From: Prauserella_A sp040645195
GTDB taxonomy: Bacteria; Actinomycetota; Actinomycetes; Mycobacteriales; Pseudonocardiaceae
DNA: 64,000 nucleotides
Assembly: GCF_040645195.1 (NCBI RefSeq)
Contig: NZ_JBEYXW010000011.1
Span: 62,001 to 126,000, forward strand
Direction of reading: 5' to 3'
Shown: piece by piece, positions 27,018 through 36,001 of the stretch
Position numbering within the stretch: position 1 is the stretch's first letter
Layout: every line of letters begins with the position of its first letter
The notes under the pieces: model-generated
Seen by the model: only the letters and a program-made list of their open reading frames with translations
The model's database searches: none
What the model was told of the DNA's origin: nothing
Position numbers and translations under genes: made by a program

Positions 27018-27031
27018 GGAACAGGCCAGCC

Positions 27032-27063
27032 GCCCTGTGACACCCCCATAGTCACAGGGCCTT
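27032..27063 (+). terminator. Hairpin, possible leaky terminator
   Basis: GCCCTGTGAC and GTCACAGGGC form a perfect 10-bp stem with a 9-base loop, followed by CTTTCGCC. The T-run is short, so termination may be partial. It sits 15 bases after the Gfo/Idh/MocA stop and 29 bases before the next GTG start, leaving little room for a separate promoter. Read-through into the 27092 gene is likely. Confidence 0.7.
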
Positions 27064-27091
27064 TCGCCTGACAACAAGGAGAAAGGTACCA

Positions 27092-30000
27092 GTGCGACGA
27101 AGCAGTAGTACCACCGCAGACGGCAGATCTCCTCGACATGTGCGGCGTTTCGCCGCTGCGGCACTGGCGTTGTGTACTGGTCTCGGCACCTTCGCGACCA
27201 GCGCGGTCGCCGAGACCAGCCAGGAGGCCGCACATGAGACGGCCAGCGTGCTGGTCTTCTCCAAGACCGCCGGCTACCGGCACCAGTCCATCCCCACCGG
27301 CATCGCCGCGATCCAGGAACTGGGGGCCGCCAACCACTTCACGGTGGAGGCGACCGAAGACGCCGCGGCGTTCACCGACGACAACCTCGCCCGGTTCGAC
27401 GCCGTGGTGTGGCTTTCCACCACCGGCGACGTCCTCAACGCCGATCAGCAGGCCGCCTTCGAACGCTACGTCGCCGCAGGCGGCGGATATGCCGGCGTGC
27501 ATGCCGCATCCGACACCGAGTACGACTGGCCCTGGTACGGCGATCTCGTCGGGGCCTACTTCCAGTCGCACCCGCAGATCCAGCCTGCCACGGTCAACGT
27601 CGAGGATCGCCAGCATCCCTCAACGGCAAGCCTTCCGTACCAGTGGAACCGCACCGACGAGTGGTACAACTTCCGCGAGAACCCGCGGCAGGACGTCCAC
27701 GTGCTGGCCTCGCTCGACGAGTCCAGCTACAGCCCCGGCAACGGTGCCATGGGCGACCATCCGATCGCCTGGTGCCACGAGAACAGTGGCGGCCGCGCCT
27801 GGTACACCGGCGGCGGACACACCACCGAGTCCTACAGCGAACCGGAGTTCCTGCAACATCTGCTCGGTGGCATCCAGTATGCCGCAGGACTCGCCGACGG
27901 CGACTGCTCGACCGAGGACCCCGGCACCGGCCAACCGTCCGATGAGGACTTCGACCAGATCACCCTCGCGCAGGGCGAAGCCGCGACCGGCGAGCCGATG
28001 GCGCTCGCGGTACTGCCGGACCGGCGGGTGCTGCACACGTCCCGGGACGGCCGGGTCTTCCTCACCACGCCGGATGCCACGACAAGCCTCGCGGCGACGA
28101 TTCCCGTCTACAACCACGACGAGGACGGTCTGCAGGGCATCGCGATCGATCCGGACTTCGCGAACAACCGCTGGGTCTACCTCTACTATGCGCCACGACT
28201 GGACACCCCGGGCGGTGACGCACCGGAAAACGGTACCCCCGCGGACTTCGAGCCGTTCAAGGGCTACAACCAGCTGTCGCGGTACCAGCTGACCGACTCG
28301 GGGACCCTCGATCTGGCCAGCGAACAGCAGATCCTGCAGGTGCCCGCCGATCGGGGGATCTGCTGCCACGCCGGCGGTGAGATCGACTTCGATGGCGCCG
28401 GTAACCTCCTGCTGTCCACAGGGGACGACACGAACCCGTTCGCCTCGGACGGTTACACCCCGATCGACGAGCGCAGCGACCGCAACCCGGTCTACGACGC
28501 ACAGCGCGCGTCCGGCAACACCAACGACCTGCGGGGCAAGCTGCTGCGTATCACCGTGCAGGACGACGGCAGCTACACGGTTCCCGAGGGGAACCTGTTC
28601 GCGCCCGGGACCGAAAAGACCCGGTCCGAGATCTACGCGATGGGCTTCCGTAACCCGTTCCGCTTTGCTGTCGACAAGGAGACCGGCTGGATCTACCTCG
28701 GCGACTACGGCCCTGACGCCGGTTCGGCGAACCCGAACCGTGGGCCTGCCGGCACGGTCGAGTTCAACCTCATCAAGGAACCTGGCAACTTCGGCTGGCC
28801 CTACTGCGTGGGCGACAACCAGCCCTTCATCGACTACGACTTCGCCACCGGGACGTCGGGCGAGGCCTTCGACTGCGCGGCGCCACGCAACGAGAGTCCT
28901 CACAACACGGGGCTGGCCGAGCTACCGCCTGCCCAGCCGGCCTGGATTCCCTACGACGGCGGGTCCGTACCCGAGTTCGACACCGGTGGCGAGTCCCCCA
29001 TGGGCGGACCCGTGTACGACTACGACGCCGAACTGGACTTCGTGACGAAGTTCCCCGAGTTCTACGACGGCAGGAACTTCGCCTACGAGTGGGACCGCGG
29101 CTGGATCAACACGATCGAGGTCGGGGCGGACGGCGAACGTGGTGCCATCGAGCCGTTCTTCGAGTCCATGCAGCTGCGGCGGCCGATGAACATCGAGTTC
29201 GGTCCGGACGGTTCGCTCTACGTTCTCGACTACGGCGGCGGGTACTTCGGCGGCGCGGCGGACTCGGCGGTGTACCGGATCGACTACACCAAGGGAAACC
29301 GCACCCCGCAGGTGAACCTGACCGCCGACCGGACGTCAGGTCCCGCGCCACTGGAGGTCGACTTCGAGGCGACGGCGACCGATCCCGACGGTGGCCCACT
29401 GACCTACGCGTGGGACTTCGACGGTGACGGCACGGTCGACTCCACCGAGACAGGACCGCTGACCCACACCTACACCGAACCGGGCCAGTACTCGGCGCAC
29501 CTGGCGGTGACCGACGAGACCGGTCTCACCGGATCGGCGAGCCTGGTGATCACTGTGGGCAACACCGCGCCGACGGTGACACTGGAGACACCGGTCAACG
29601 GTGGGTTCTTCGGTTTCGGTGACACGGTGCCGTTCCGGGTCACAGTGACCGACCCTGAGGACGGTGACATCGACTGTTCAAAGGTGACAGTGGAGTACAT
29701 CCTCGGCCACGACAACCACGGCCACCCGCTGTCACGGGCCACCGGCTGCGAGGGCGTCATCACCACACCGGCCGACGAGGGCCATGGCCTGGACGCGAAC
29801 GTGTTCGGGGTCATCAACGCCAGCTACACCGACAACGGTGCCGGCGAGGTACCGGCGCTGACCGGCTCGGATGAGAGCATCCTGCAGCCCAAGCTCAAGC
29901 AGGCCGAGTTCTTCACCGAGCACAACGGAATCCAGGTTGTCGATGCCGCGGGCGCCAGCGGCGGCAAGCGGGTGGGCTACATCGACGACGGTGACTGGAT

Positions 30001-31675
30001 CTCGTTCGATCCGGCCAACCTCACCGGCATCTCCTCGATCGGCTACCGGGTGTCCTCCGGTGGCGCGGGCGGCACTATAGAGCTGCGTTCCGGCGCACCG
30101 GATGGGCCCGTGCTGCACACGGTCGCCGTCAGCAACACCGGCGGCTTCGACAACTACGTCGACATCGACCCCGTCCCGGTCACCGACCCGGGTGGCACGG
30201 TGCCGCTCTACCTGGTGTTCAAGGGAACCGGCTCCGGTGGACTGTTCGATGTGGACGCCCTCCGGTTCACCGGCAGCGGTGTCGCCGAACCGGGCACGCC
30301 ACCGTCGTGCGACCCCACATCGCCGGAGGAGGGCTACCAGATGCTCTTCGACGGCACCGAGGCGAGTATGGACGGCTGGCGGCAGGCCGGTCCCGGCTCC
30401 TTCGAGTTCGAGGCGGACTGCACGATCCGGTCGGTCGGCGGAATGGGCCTGTACTGGTTCGAGCAGGAGTTCGGGGCCTACAGCCTCAAGCTGGACTGGA
30501 AGATGGCAGGCGATGACAACTCCGGTGTCTTCGTCGGGTTCCCCGCCCCGGGCAACGACCCGTGGATCGCGGTGAACCAGGGCTACGAGATCCAGATCGA
30601 CGCCACGGACGCACCCGAGAAGACCACCGGCGCGATCTACGACTTCCAGTCGGCCGACATCGCGGCGCGGGACGAGGCGCTCAACCCGCCCGGTGAATGG
30701 AACTCCTACGAGATCGTGGTGCAGGGCCAGACGATCAAGGTCTACCTGAACGGAACCCTGATCAACGATTTCGTGAGCACCGACCCCAACCGGGACCTGT
30801 CGCAGGGCCACATCGGCATCCAGAACCACGGCAACGGCGACGACGTGTGGTTCCGCGACATCCAGATCAAGGAGCTGGATGTCACGGCACCGGTCACCGA
30901 GGCGACCTTCGCCGAACCCGGCAGCGCGGGCTGGCACCAGGGCGAGGTCGGGGTGACCCTCACCGCGGCCGACTCCGGTTCCGGTGTGGACCGTGTCGAG
31001 TGGAGCCTCGACGGTGGTGAGTGGACCACCTACACCGAACCGGTCGTGGTCACCGGCGACGGCGAGCACACGCTGCTCTACCGTGCGGTCGACGTGGCAG
31101 GCAACGTCGAGTCGGACAAGGCGGCGACGATCAAGATCGACGCCACGAAGCCGACGGTGATGGTCTCCGGTGTCGCGGACGGCCGGGTCTACGGCGATGC
31201 CACGGACCTGGTGGTGACGTGGCTGGCCTCCGACGCGACCTCGGGGCTGGCGGAACAGTCCGCGACGCTCAACGGGCAGCTGATCAGCTCGGGCAGCACG
31301 GTGCCGCTGCACACGCTGCCACTCGGGCTGCACTCGCTGACGGTGACCGCCACCGACGTGGCAGGCAACGTCGCCGAACAGTCGGTGGCGTTCGCGTCCA
31401 CCACGTCGCTGCGTGACATCGATCAGCTGATCGAACGGTTCCGGTCGAGCAACCGACTGTCGCTTTCGGACTACGTGACCCTGTCGTCGCAACTGGCCAA
31501 GGCCCGCAAGGCCGAAGCAGGCGGCAACGACGTGAAGGCGGTCAAGGAGCTACGAAAGTTCGTCGACCGGGCGCAGCGGGTGCCGGACAATGGTGTTCGC
31601 GACACGCTTGTCCGTGACGCGGAGGCGGTGCTCGCGCACATCGAAGGTGGCGCGCCACTGGCGGCGGCGAGTTAG
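27092..31675 (+). CDS. Giant secreted ThuA / sugar dehydrogenase / PKD / CBM6 / DUF1080 / FIMAH protein
   Basis: This is an exported multidomain protein of 1527 residues. After a signal peptide (to about 41) come ThuA-like (about 50-270), glucose/sorbosone-dehydrogenase propeller (about 289-733), PKD (about 738-825, TYAWDFDGDGT), Ig-like (826-930), CBM6-like (about 934-1063), 3-keto-disaccharide hydrolase/DUF1080 (about 1080-1263, DGTEASMDGWRQAG...DNSGVFVGFP), bacterial Ig/OmpL47-like (about 1264-1435) and a C-terminal FIMAH-like helical segment. The first five domains parallel the 9565 protein. DUF1080 members cleave 3-keto-glycosides. GTG 27092 has AAGGAG upstream. It leads the long run into the Ebo-type cluster. 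Confidence 0.88.
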   Translation: MRRSSSTTADGRSPRHVRRFAAAALALCTGLGTFATSAVAETSQEAAHETASVLVFSKTAGYRHQSIPTGIAAIQELGAANHFTVEATEDAAAFTDDNLARFDAVVWLSTTGDVLNADQQAAFERYVAAGGGYAGVHAASDTEYDWPWYGDLVGAYFQSHPQIQPATVNVEDRQHPSTASLPYQWNRTDEWYNFRENPRQDVHVLASLDESSYSPGNGAMGDHPIAWCHENSGGRAWYTGGGHTTESYSEPEFLQHLLGGIQYAAGLADGDCSTEDPGTGQPSDEDFDQITLAQGEAATGEPMALAVLPDRRVLHTSRDGRVFLTTPDATTSLAATIPVYNHDEDGLQGIAIDPDFANNRWVYLYYAPRLDTPGGDAPENGTPADFEPFKGYNQLSRYQLTDSGTLDLASEQQILQVPADRGICCHAGGEIDFDGAGNLLLSTGDDTNPFASDGYTPIDERSDRNPVYDAQRASGNTNDLRGKLLRITVQDDGSYTVPEGNLFAPGTEKTRSEIYAMGFRNPFRFAVDKETGWIYLGDYGPDAGSANPNRGPAGTVEFNLIKEPGNFGWPYCVGDNQPFIDYDFATGTSGEAFDCAAPRNESPHNTGLAELPPAQPAWIPYDGGSVPEFDTGGESPMGGPVYDYDAELDFVTKFPEFYDGRNFAYEWDRGWINTIEVGADGERGAIEPFFESMQLRRPMNIEFGPDGSLYVLDYGGGYFGGAADSAVYRIDYTKGNRTPQVNLTADRTSGPAPLEVDFEATATDPDGGPLTYAWDFDGDGTVDSTETGPLTHTYTEPGQYSAHLAVTDETGLTGSASLVITVGNTAPTVTLETPVNGGFFGFGDTVPFRVTVTDPEDGDIDCSKVTVEYILGHDNHGHPLSRATGCEGVITTPADEGHGLDANVFGVINASYTDNGAGEVPALTGSDESILQPKLKQAEFFTEHNGIQVVDAAGASGGKRVGYIDDGDWISFDPANLTGISSIGYRVSSGGAGGTIELRSGAPDGPVLHTVAVSNTGGFDNYVDIDPVPVTDPGGTVPLYLVFKGTGSGGLFDVDALRFTGSGVAEPGTPPSCDPTSPEEGYQMLFDGTEASMDGWRQAGPGSFEFEADCTIRSVGGMGLYWFEQEFGAYSLKLDWKMAGDDNSGVFVGFPAPGNDPWIAVNQGYEIQIDATDAPEKTTGAIYDFQSADIAARDEALNPPGEWNSYEIVVQGQTIKVYLNGTLINDFVSTDPNRDLSQGHIGIQNHGNGDDVWFRDIQIKELDVTAPVTEATFAEPGSAGWHQGEVGVTLTAADSGSGVDRVEWSLDGGEWTTYTEPVVVTGDGEHTLLYRAVDVAGNVESDKAATIKIDATKPTVMVSGVADGRVYGDATDLVVTWLASDATSGLAEQSATLNGQLISSGSTVPLHTLPLGLHSLTVTATDVAGNVAEQSVAFASTTSLRDIDQLIERFRSSNRLSLSDYVTLSSQLAKARKAEAGGNDVKAVKELRKFVDRAQRVPDNGVRDTLVRDAEAVLAHIEGGAPLAAAS

Positions 31676-31693
31676 GAGGCCGATCTCGAAGCC

Positions 31694-31717
31694 CACGATC
31701 GCGGTGGCGTGATCGTG
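31694..31717 (+). promoter_or_regulatory. Short hairpin between giant gene and cyclase gene
   Basis: CACGATC and GATCGTG form a 7-bp stem around a 10-base loop in the 75-bp gap between the giant gene and the inositol-phosphate-synthase-like gene. There is no T-run, so it is not a convincing terminator. It may be a processing or stability element, or chance. Confidence 0.25.
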
Positions 31718-31750
31718 CTGCGCAGGACCGAGAAAAGAAGGTTGGAGCCC

Positions 31751-32899
31751 ATGGAACCCACAGGGTTGTGGTTGATCGGCGCACGTGGCTCGGTGGCCAC
31801 CACGGCCATCGCGGGACTGCTGGCACTGCGGGCGAAGGCGGTGCAGCCGACGGGCTGCGTGAGCGCCCTGCCTCAGTTCTCCGGCGTGTGGTTGCCCGGC
31901 TGGGACGACCTCCACGTCGGCGGCCATGACATCGCCGAGATCGCGTTGGACAAACGTGCGGAGCTGCTCGCCGAATCCGGGATCATCCCGCACCGGGTGT
32001 TCGAGGCGGTCCGCCAGAGCTTGTCTGATGTGGATGGTCAGCTGCGACAGGGCTACCATCCGGCCACCAACCCGGGTTCCCAGGCGGATGCCGCACGGCG
32101 GCTCGCCGATGACATCGGCGAGTTCGCCGCGCGGCACGGCCTCGCGCGGGTCGTAGTGATCAACGTGTCGTCGACGGAACCGGTCTTCCCGGTACTGCCC
32201 GAACACGCCACCCTGCAGGCACTCGAGGCCGCGATGGCCGTTCCCGGGCGCACGGTGCTGCCCCCGAGTTCGGTCGCTGCGTACGCGGCGCTGCGGGCGG
32301 GCTGTCCGTTCGTCGACTTCACACCGTCCACGGGAATACGGCTGCCCGCACTGGAGGAACTCGCCGCGCAGCAAGGACTTCCGTACGCGGGATCGGACGG
32401 CAAGACAGGGGAGACCCTGGTGCGCAGCACGCTCGCGCCGATGTTCGCCGCACGCGCACTGCGGGTGCGGTCGTGGTCGGGCACCAACCTGCTCGGCGGC
32501 GGGGACGGGCTCACGCTCGCCGACGCCGAGCACGCGGGCAGCAAGCTAGCGTCCAAGGGACGGGGGCTCGCCACGTTGCTGGGCAGTGAGGTGACCGCGC
32601 CGCTGCACATCGACAACGTGCCCGATCTCGGCGAGCAGAAGATCGCGTGGGACCACGTGTCGTTCGAGGGTTTCCTCGGCGCCAGGATGAGCCTGCAGTT
32701 CACCTGGAGCGGGTACGACTCCGCGCTGGCCGCACCGCTGGTGCTGGACCTCGCGCGGTTCACCGCCGCGGCACACCGAGCCGGGCGGGCCGGTCCGCTC
32801 GGCGCCCTCGGCTTCTTCTTCAAGGACCCCTGGGGCACGGGGGAACACCGCCTCGCCGAACAGTTCACCGCGCTGGCGAGCTGGGCGGAGTCGCTGTGA
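31751..32899 (+). CDS. Inositol-3-phosphate synthase-like cyclase (Ebo-linked)
   Basis: The family cyclises glucose 6-phosphate to a cyclitol phosphate with tightly bound NAD. This 382-residue member has an N-terminal Rossmann start (GLWLIGARGSVATTA) and the active-site segments SDGKTGETLVRSTLAPM and WSGTNLLGGGDGLTLAD, parallel to the GDD-K-SGQT and NHLGNNDG blocks of Ino1; it ends in FFKDPWG. Differences from true Ino1 at these blocks suggest a related sugar phosphate as substrate. ATG 31751 follows GGAG. It overlaps the prenyltransferase gene by four bases and starts the Ebo-type cluster, where it may replace EboD. Confidence 0.8.
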   Translation: MEPTGLWLIGARGSVATTAIAGLLALRAKAVQPTGCVSALPQFSGVWLPGWDDLHVGGHDIAEIALDKRAELLAESGIIPHRVFEAVRQSLSDVDGQLRQGYHPATNPGSQADAARRLADDIGEFAARHGLARVVVINVSSTEPVFPVLPEHATLQALEAAMAVPGRTVLPPSSVAAYAALRAGCPFVDFTPSTGIRLPALEELAAQQGLPYAGSDGKTGETLVRSTLAPMFAARALRVRSWSGTNLLGGGDGLTLADAEHAGSKLASKGRGLATLLGSEVTAPLHIDNVPDLGEQKIAWDHVSFEGFLGARMSLQFTWSGYDSALAAPLVLDLARFTAAAHRAGRAGPLGALGFFFKDPWGTGEHRLAEQFTALASWAESL

Positions 32900-33756
32900 C
32901 CGGATTGGGTGCGCTGGCCGAGCTCGTCCGGGCACCCGCGGCGCTCACGGTGCTCGGGGACACGGTGGCCGGCGCGGCGGCGGCGGGGACACCGTTGCGG
33001 GGAAGGAGATGGGCACTGCCACTGGCATCTGTGGCCTTCTACTGGGCTGGGATGGCACTCAACGACTGGGCCGACCGGGAGCTCGACGCGGTCGAGCGCC
33101 CGGAGCGGCCGATCCCCTCCGGCCGGATGAGTGCGGGCGCGGCCCTTGCCACCGGAGGCGCGCTGACCGTCGCCGGGCTCGGCCTCGCCGGGTTCGGCGG
33201 CGGTCGGCGCACGCTGCGTGTTGCGGTCCCGCTGGCCGCCGCGATCTGCGCCTATGACACGAAACTGAAGGGGACCGCCGCGGGACCTTCCGGTATGGCA
33301 GCGTGCCGGGCGCTGGACGTGCTGCTGGGCGCGGGCGGGCGGTGGCGCGACGCCGCACCGGCCGCCGCCGCGCTCGGCGTGCACACCCTCGGCGTGACGG
33401 CGCTGTCCGCAGGCGAGGTCCACGGTGGATCCCCGCGCACCGCGGGTGCCGCACTCGCCGGCACCGCGGCGGCCACGGTACTGGCCGTCGCCGGTCGCGC
33501 CAGGCGACGGGCGCACCGCCTGACTGGGCTGGCCTTCGCCGGCGGGTACGCAGCGACCGTGGGCATCGCGCAGTACGAGGCCGCTGGTTCGCCGTCCGCG
33601 CCACGCGTGCGCGCGGCGACCATGGCCGGAATCCACGGCATGGTGCCACTGCAGGCGAGCCTGGCCGCCCGGCACGGCGCCGTGCGCACCGCCGCCGTGC
33701 TCGCCGGTGCGTTACCGCTGGCGAGACGGCTCGCGAGAAAGGTGAGTCCGACATGA
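32896..33756 (+). CDS. SCO3242-type UbiA-family prenyltransferase (EboC-like)
   Basis: This is an integral-membrane prenyltransferase of 286 residues with several helices. The first Asp-rich motif, NDWADRELDAVERPERPIPSG, is clear and should bind Mg-prenyl diphosphate. The second motif is atypical (YDTKLKGT instead of DxxxD) and is followed by MAACRALDVLLGA. It would attach a polyprenyl chain to an acceptor, possibly the product of the upstream cyclase. GTG start and stop overlap both neighbours (GTGA, ATGA). EboC of Ebo operons is also a UbiA-type protein. Confidence 0.85.
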   Translation: MTGLGALAELVRAPAALTVLGDTVAGAAAAGTPLRGRRWALPLASVAFYWAGMALNDWADRELDAVERPERPIPSGRMSAGAALATGGALTVAGLGLAGFGGGRRTLRVAVPLAAAICAYDTKLKGTAAGPSGMAACRALDVLLGAGGRWRDAAPAAAALGVHTLGVTALSAGEVHGGSPRTAGAALAGTAAATVLAVAGRARRRAHRLTGLAFAGGYAATVGIAQYEAAGSPSAPRVRAATMAGIHGMVPLQASLAARHGAVRTAAVLAGALPLARRLARKVSPT

Positions 33757-35141
33757 GCACGCTGCGATTCGGCTACGGTACCAACGGTTTCGCCAACCAC
33801 CGGCTCGACGACGCGCTCGCGATCATCGCCGACCTCGGTTACACGGGCGTGGCGCTCACTCTCGACCACGCGCATCTCGATCCCTTCGCCGACGACGTCG
33901 TCGCGCAGACCGGCCGGGTACGCGCCCGGCTGGACGACCTCGGCCTCGGCGTCGTCGTCGAGACCGGAGCGCGTTACCTTCTCGATCCGTGGCGCAAGCA
34001 TCAGCCGACGCTCGTGTCCGACGATCCGGCTCCGCGGATCGACTTCCTGCGGCGGGCAGCACGCATCGCCGCTGACCTCGGCGCCGAATGCGTCTCGTTC
34101 TGGTCCGGGGTCAAGCCGTCCGATGTGGACGATGAAACGGCGTGGCGCCGCATGCGGGATGGCGTGGCCGCCGTGCTCGACGGCGCCGAGGTACGGTTCG
34201 CACTCGAACCCGAACCCGGCCACTTCGTGCAGCACCTCGCGCAAGCCATTCGGCTCCGTACCGAACTGGGCTCGCCGGAGCTGCTCGGCATCACGCTCGA
34301 TGTCGGTCACTGTGTTGCGGTGGAGCCGAAGAGCGCCGCTGAATGCGTGCGGGAGGCGGGTGAGCTCCTGTTCAACGTGCAGCTCGACGACATGCTGCCC
34401 GGGGTACACGAGCATCTCGAGTTCGGTGAGGGGCAGCTGGACCTGGCAGGCACGCTGGGCGCACTCGCCGACATCGGCTACCGGGGTCTCGCCGCCGTCG
34501 AACTTCCCCGGCACAGCCACGCGGCGCCTGACGTCGCACGGCGCAGCCTCGCCGCGCTACAGGCCGCGGACTGGCTCAGCCGCGCAGAAGGGGCGGTCCG
34601 TGCTGATCCGGTGAAGATCCGCACGTTGTTCCCTGCCGTGGGGCGCAAGGCGGGCCGCTCATCGCTCGACGCGCAAGGGCTCGTGCACGGCACCACCGAC
34701 GACCACGCGAGGGTGCGCCTGCTTGCTGCCCTCGCCACGGCGCTGACCGGGGACGAGCTGGCCAAGGAGGTGGCCGACCTCTATCGCTACGGCGATGGCG
34801 CCGAACGCAGGGGCGTGCTGCGCGGGCTCCATCACCTGCCTGCCGGCGTCGCCGACGTCGGTCTTCAGCTCGTCGAGGATGCCTTGCGCGCCAACGACAT
34901 CGGGCTGGTCGCGGCCGCTCTCGGCCCGTTCGCCGCGGAGCGGCTCGATCCGCACATGTGGCGGCATGGCGTACTCAAATGCCTGTTCGTCGGAGTGCCG
35001 CTCGCTGCCGTCAGCGGTCTCGCCGACCGGATCGATGACGAGCTGGTGCGGATGGTCACCGACTACGTGGCCGAGCGCAAGGCAGCCGGGCGCACGGTGC
35101 CGCCCGACGCACATCTCGTTCTCCAGAAGGGTGTCCGATGA
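33753..35141 (+). CDS. eboA: TIM-barrel sugar isomerase fused to EboA domain
   Basis: This is a two-part protein of 462 residues. Residues about 1-275 form a xylose-isomerase-like barrel with metal-site motifs (ALEPEPGHF, LDVGHCVA, NVQLDDM, AVELPRHSH). Residues about 285-462 match the helical EboA domain (RKAGRSSLDAQGLVHG, DLYRYGDGAERRGVLRGLHHLP, NDIGLVAAALGPFA). EboA is a stand-alone protein in cyanobacterial and Bacteroidetes Ebo operons, so the fusion hints that EboA works with the isomerase. Overlaps both neighbours by four bases. Confidence 0.85.
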   Translation: MSTLRFGYGTNGFANHRLDDALAIIADLGYTGVALTLDHAHLDPFADDVVAQTGRVRARLDDLGLGVVVETGARYLLDPWRKHQPTLVSDDPAPRIDFLRRAARIAADLGAECVSFWSGVKPSDVDDETAWRRMRDGVAAVLDGAEVRFALEPEPGHFVQHLAQAIRLRTELGSPELLGITLDVGHCVAVEPKSAAECVREAGELLFNVQLDDMLPGVHEHLEFGEGQLDLAGTLGALADIGYRGLAAVELPRHSHAAPDVARRSLAALQAADWLSRAEGAVRADPVKIRTLFPAVGRKAGRSSLDAQGLVHGTTDDHARVRLLAALATALTGDELAKEVADLYRYGDGAERRGVLRGLHHLPAGVADVGLQLVEDALRANDIGLVAAALGPFAAERLDPHMWRHGVLKCLFVGVPLAAVSGLADRIDDELVRMVTDYVAERKAAGRTVPPDAHLVLQKGVR

Positions 35142-36001
35142 GGATCTTCGATCCGCACATCCACATGACGTCGCGCACCACCGACGACTACGAGCAGATG
35201 TACGGCGCCGGGGTGCGGGCGCTGGTGGAACCCGCTTTCTGGCTCGGCCAGCCGCGGACGAACGTCGGTTCCTTTGTCGACTATTTCGACGGGCTCATCG
35301 GCTGGGAGCGTTTCCGCGCCGCACAGTTCGGTATCCGTCACCACTGCACGATCGCGCTGAATCCCAAGGAGGCCAACGATCCCCGGTGCGTCGATGTGCT
35401 CGACGTCCTGCCGCGGTACCTGGCCAAGGACGGTGTCGTTGCCGTCGGTGAGATCGGCTTCGACTCGATGACCGAGGCCGAGGAGAAAGCGTTCGGTCAC
35501 CAGCTCTCGCTCGCGCTCGAACACGAGCTTCCGGTGCTGGTGCACACCCCGCACCGGGACAAGCTCGCCGGCACGAAACGCACGCTGGATCTCGTCCGGG
35601 AGTCCAATATCGCGCCGGAGCTGGTGGTCATCGACCATCTCAACGAGCTGACCGTCGGACTGGTCGCCGAAGCGGGTTGCTGGATGGGGTTCTCGATCTA
35701 CCCCGACACCAAGATGGACGAGCACCGGATGGTCGCGATACTCAAGGAGTACGGAACGGCCCGGATGCTGGTGAACTCGGCCGCCGACTGGGGGCGTTCC
35801 GATCCACTGAAGACCTACCGCACCGGGGAGGCCATGCTCGCGGCCGGCTTCACCGATTCCGATGTGGACACCGTGCTCTGGCGCAACCCGGTGGAGTTCT
35901 ACGGCCAGAGCGGAAAGCTCATGCTCGACCCGATCGATGCGGGCGAGCCGGGCGGTGCGACGTTCGAGGGCAACTCCGTGCTGCGTGGCGCGAGGCTGTG
36001 A
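35138..36001 (+). CDS. eboB: TatD-family metal-dependent hydrolase (EboB)
   Basis: This amidohydrolase-fold protein of 287 residues has the N-terminal metal motif DPHIHM, a Glu in VAVGEIGFDS, His in VLVHTPHRDK and IDHLNE, and an Asp region NSAADWGRSDP. These match the TatD/EboB type rather than DNases specifically. Its chemistry in the Ebo pathway is not established. Start and stop overlap the adjacent genes (ATGA, GTGA), so it is tightly embedded in the cluster. Confidence 0.87.
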   Translation: MRIFDPHIHMTSRTTDDYEQMYGAGVRALVEPAFWLGQPRTNVGSFVDYFDGLIGWERFRAAQFGIRHHCTIALNPKEANDPRCVDVLDVLPRYLAKDGVVAVGEIGFDSMTEAEEKAFGHQLSLALEHELPVLVHTPHRDKLAGTKRTLDLVRESNIAPELVVIDHLNELTVGLVAEAGCWMGFSIYPDTKMDEHRMVAILKEYGTARMLVNSAADWGRSDPLKTYRTGEAMLAAGFTDSDVDTVLWRNPVEFYGQSGKLMLDPIDAGEPGGATFEGNSVLRGARL

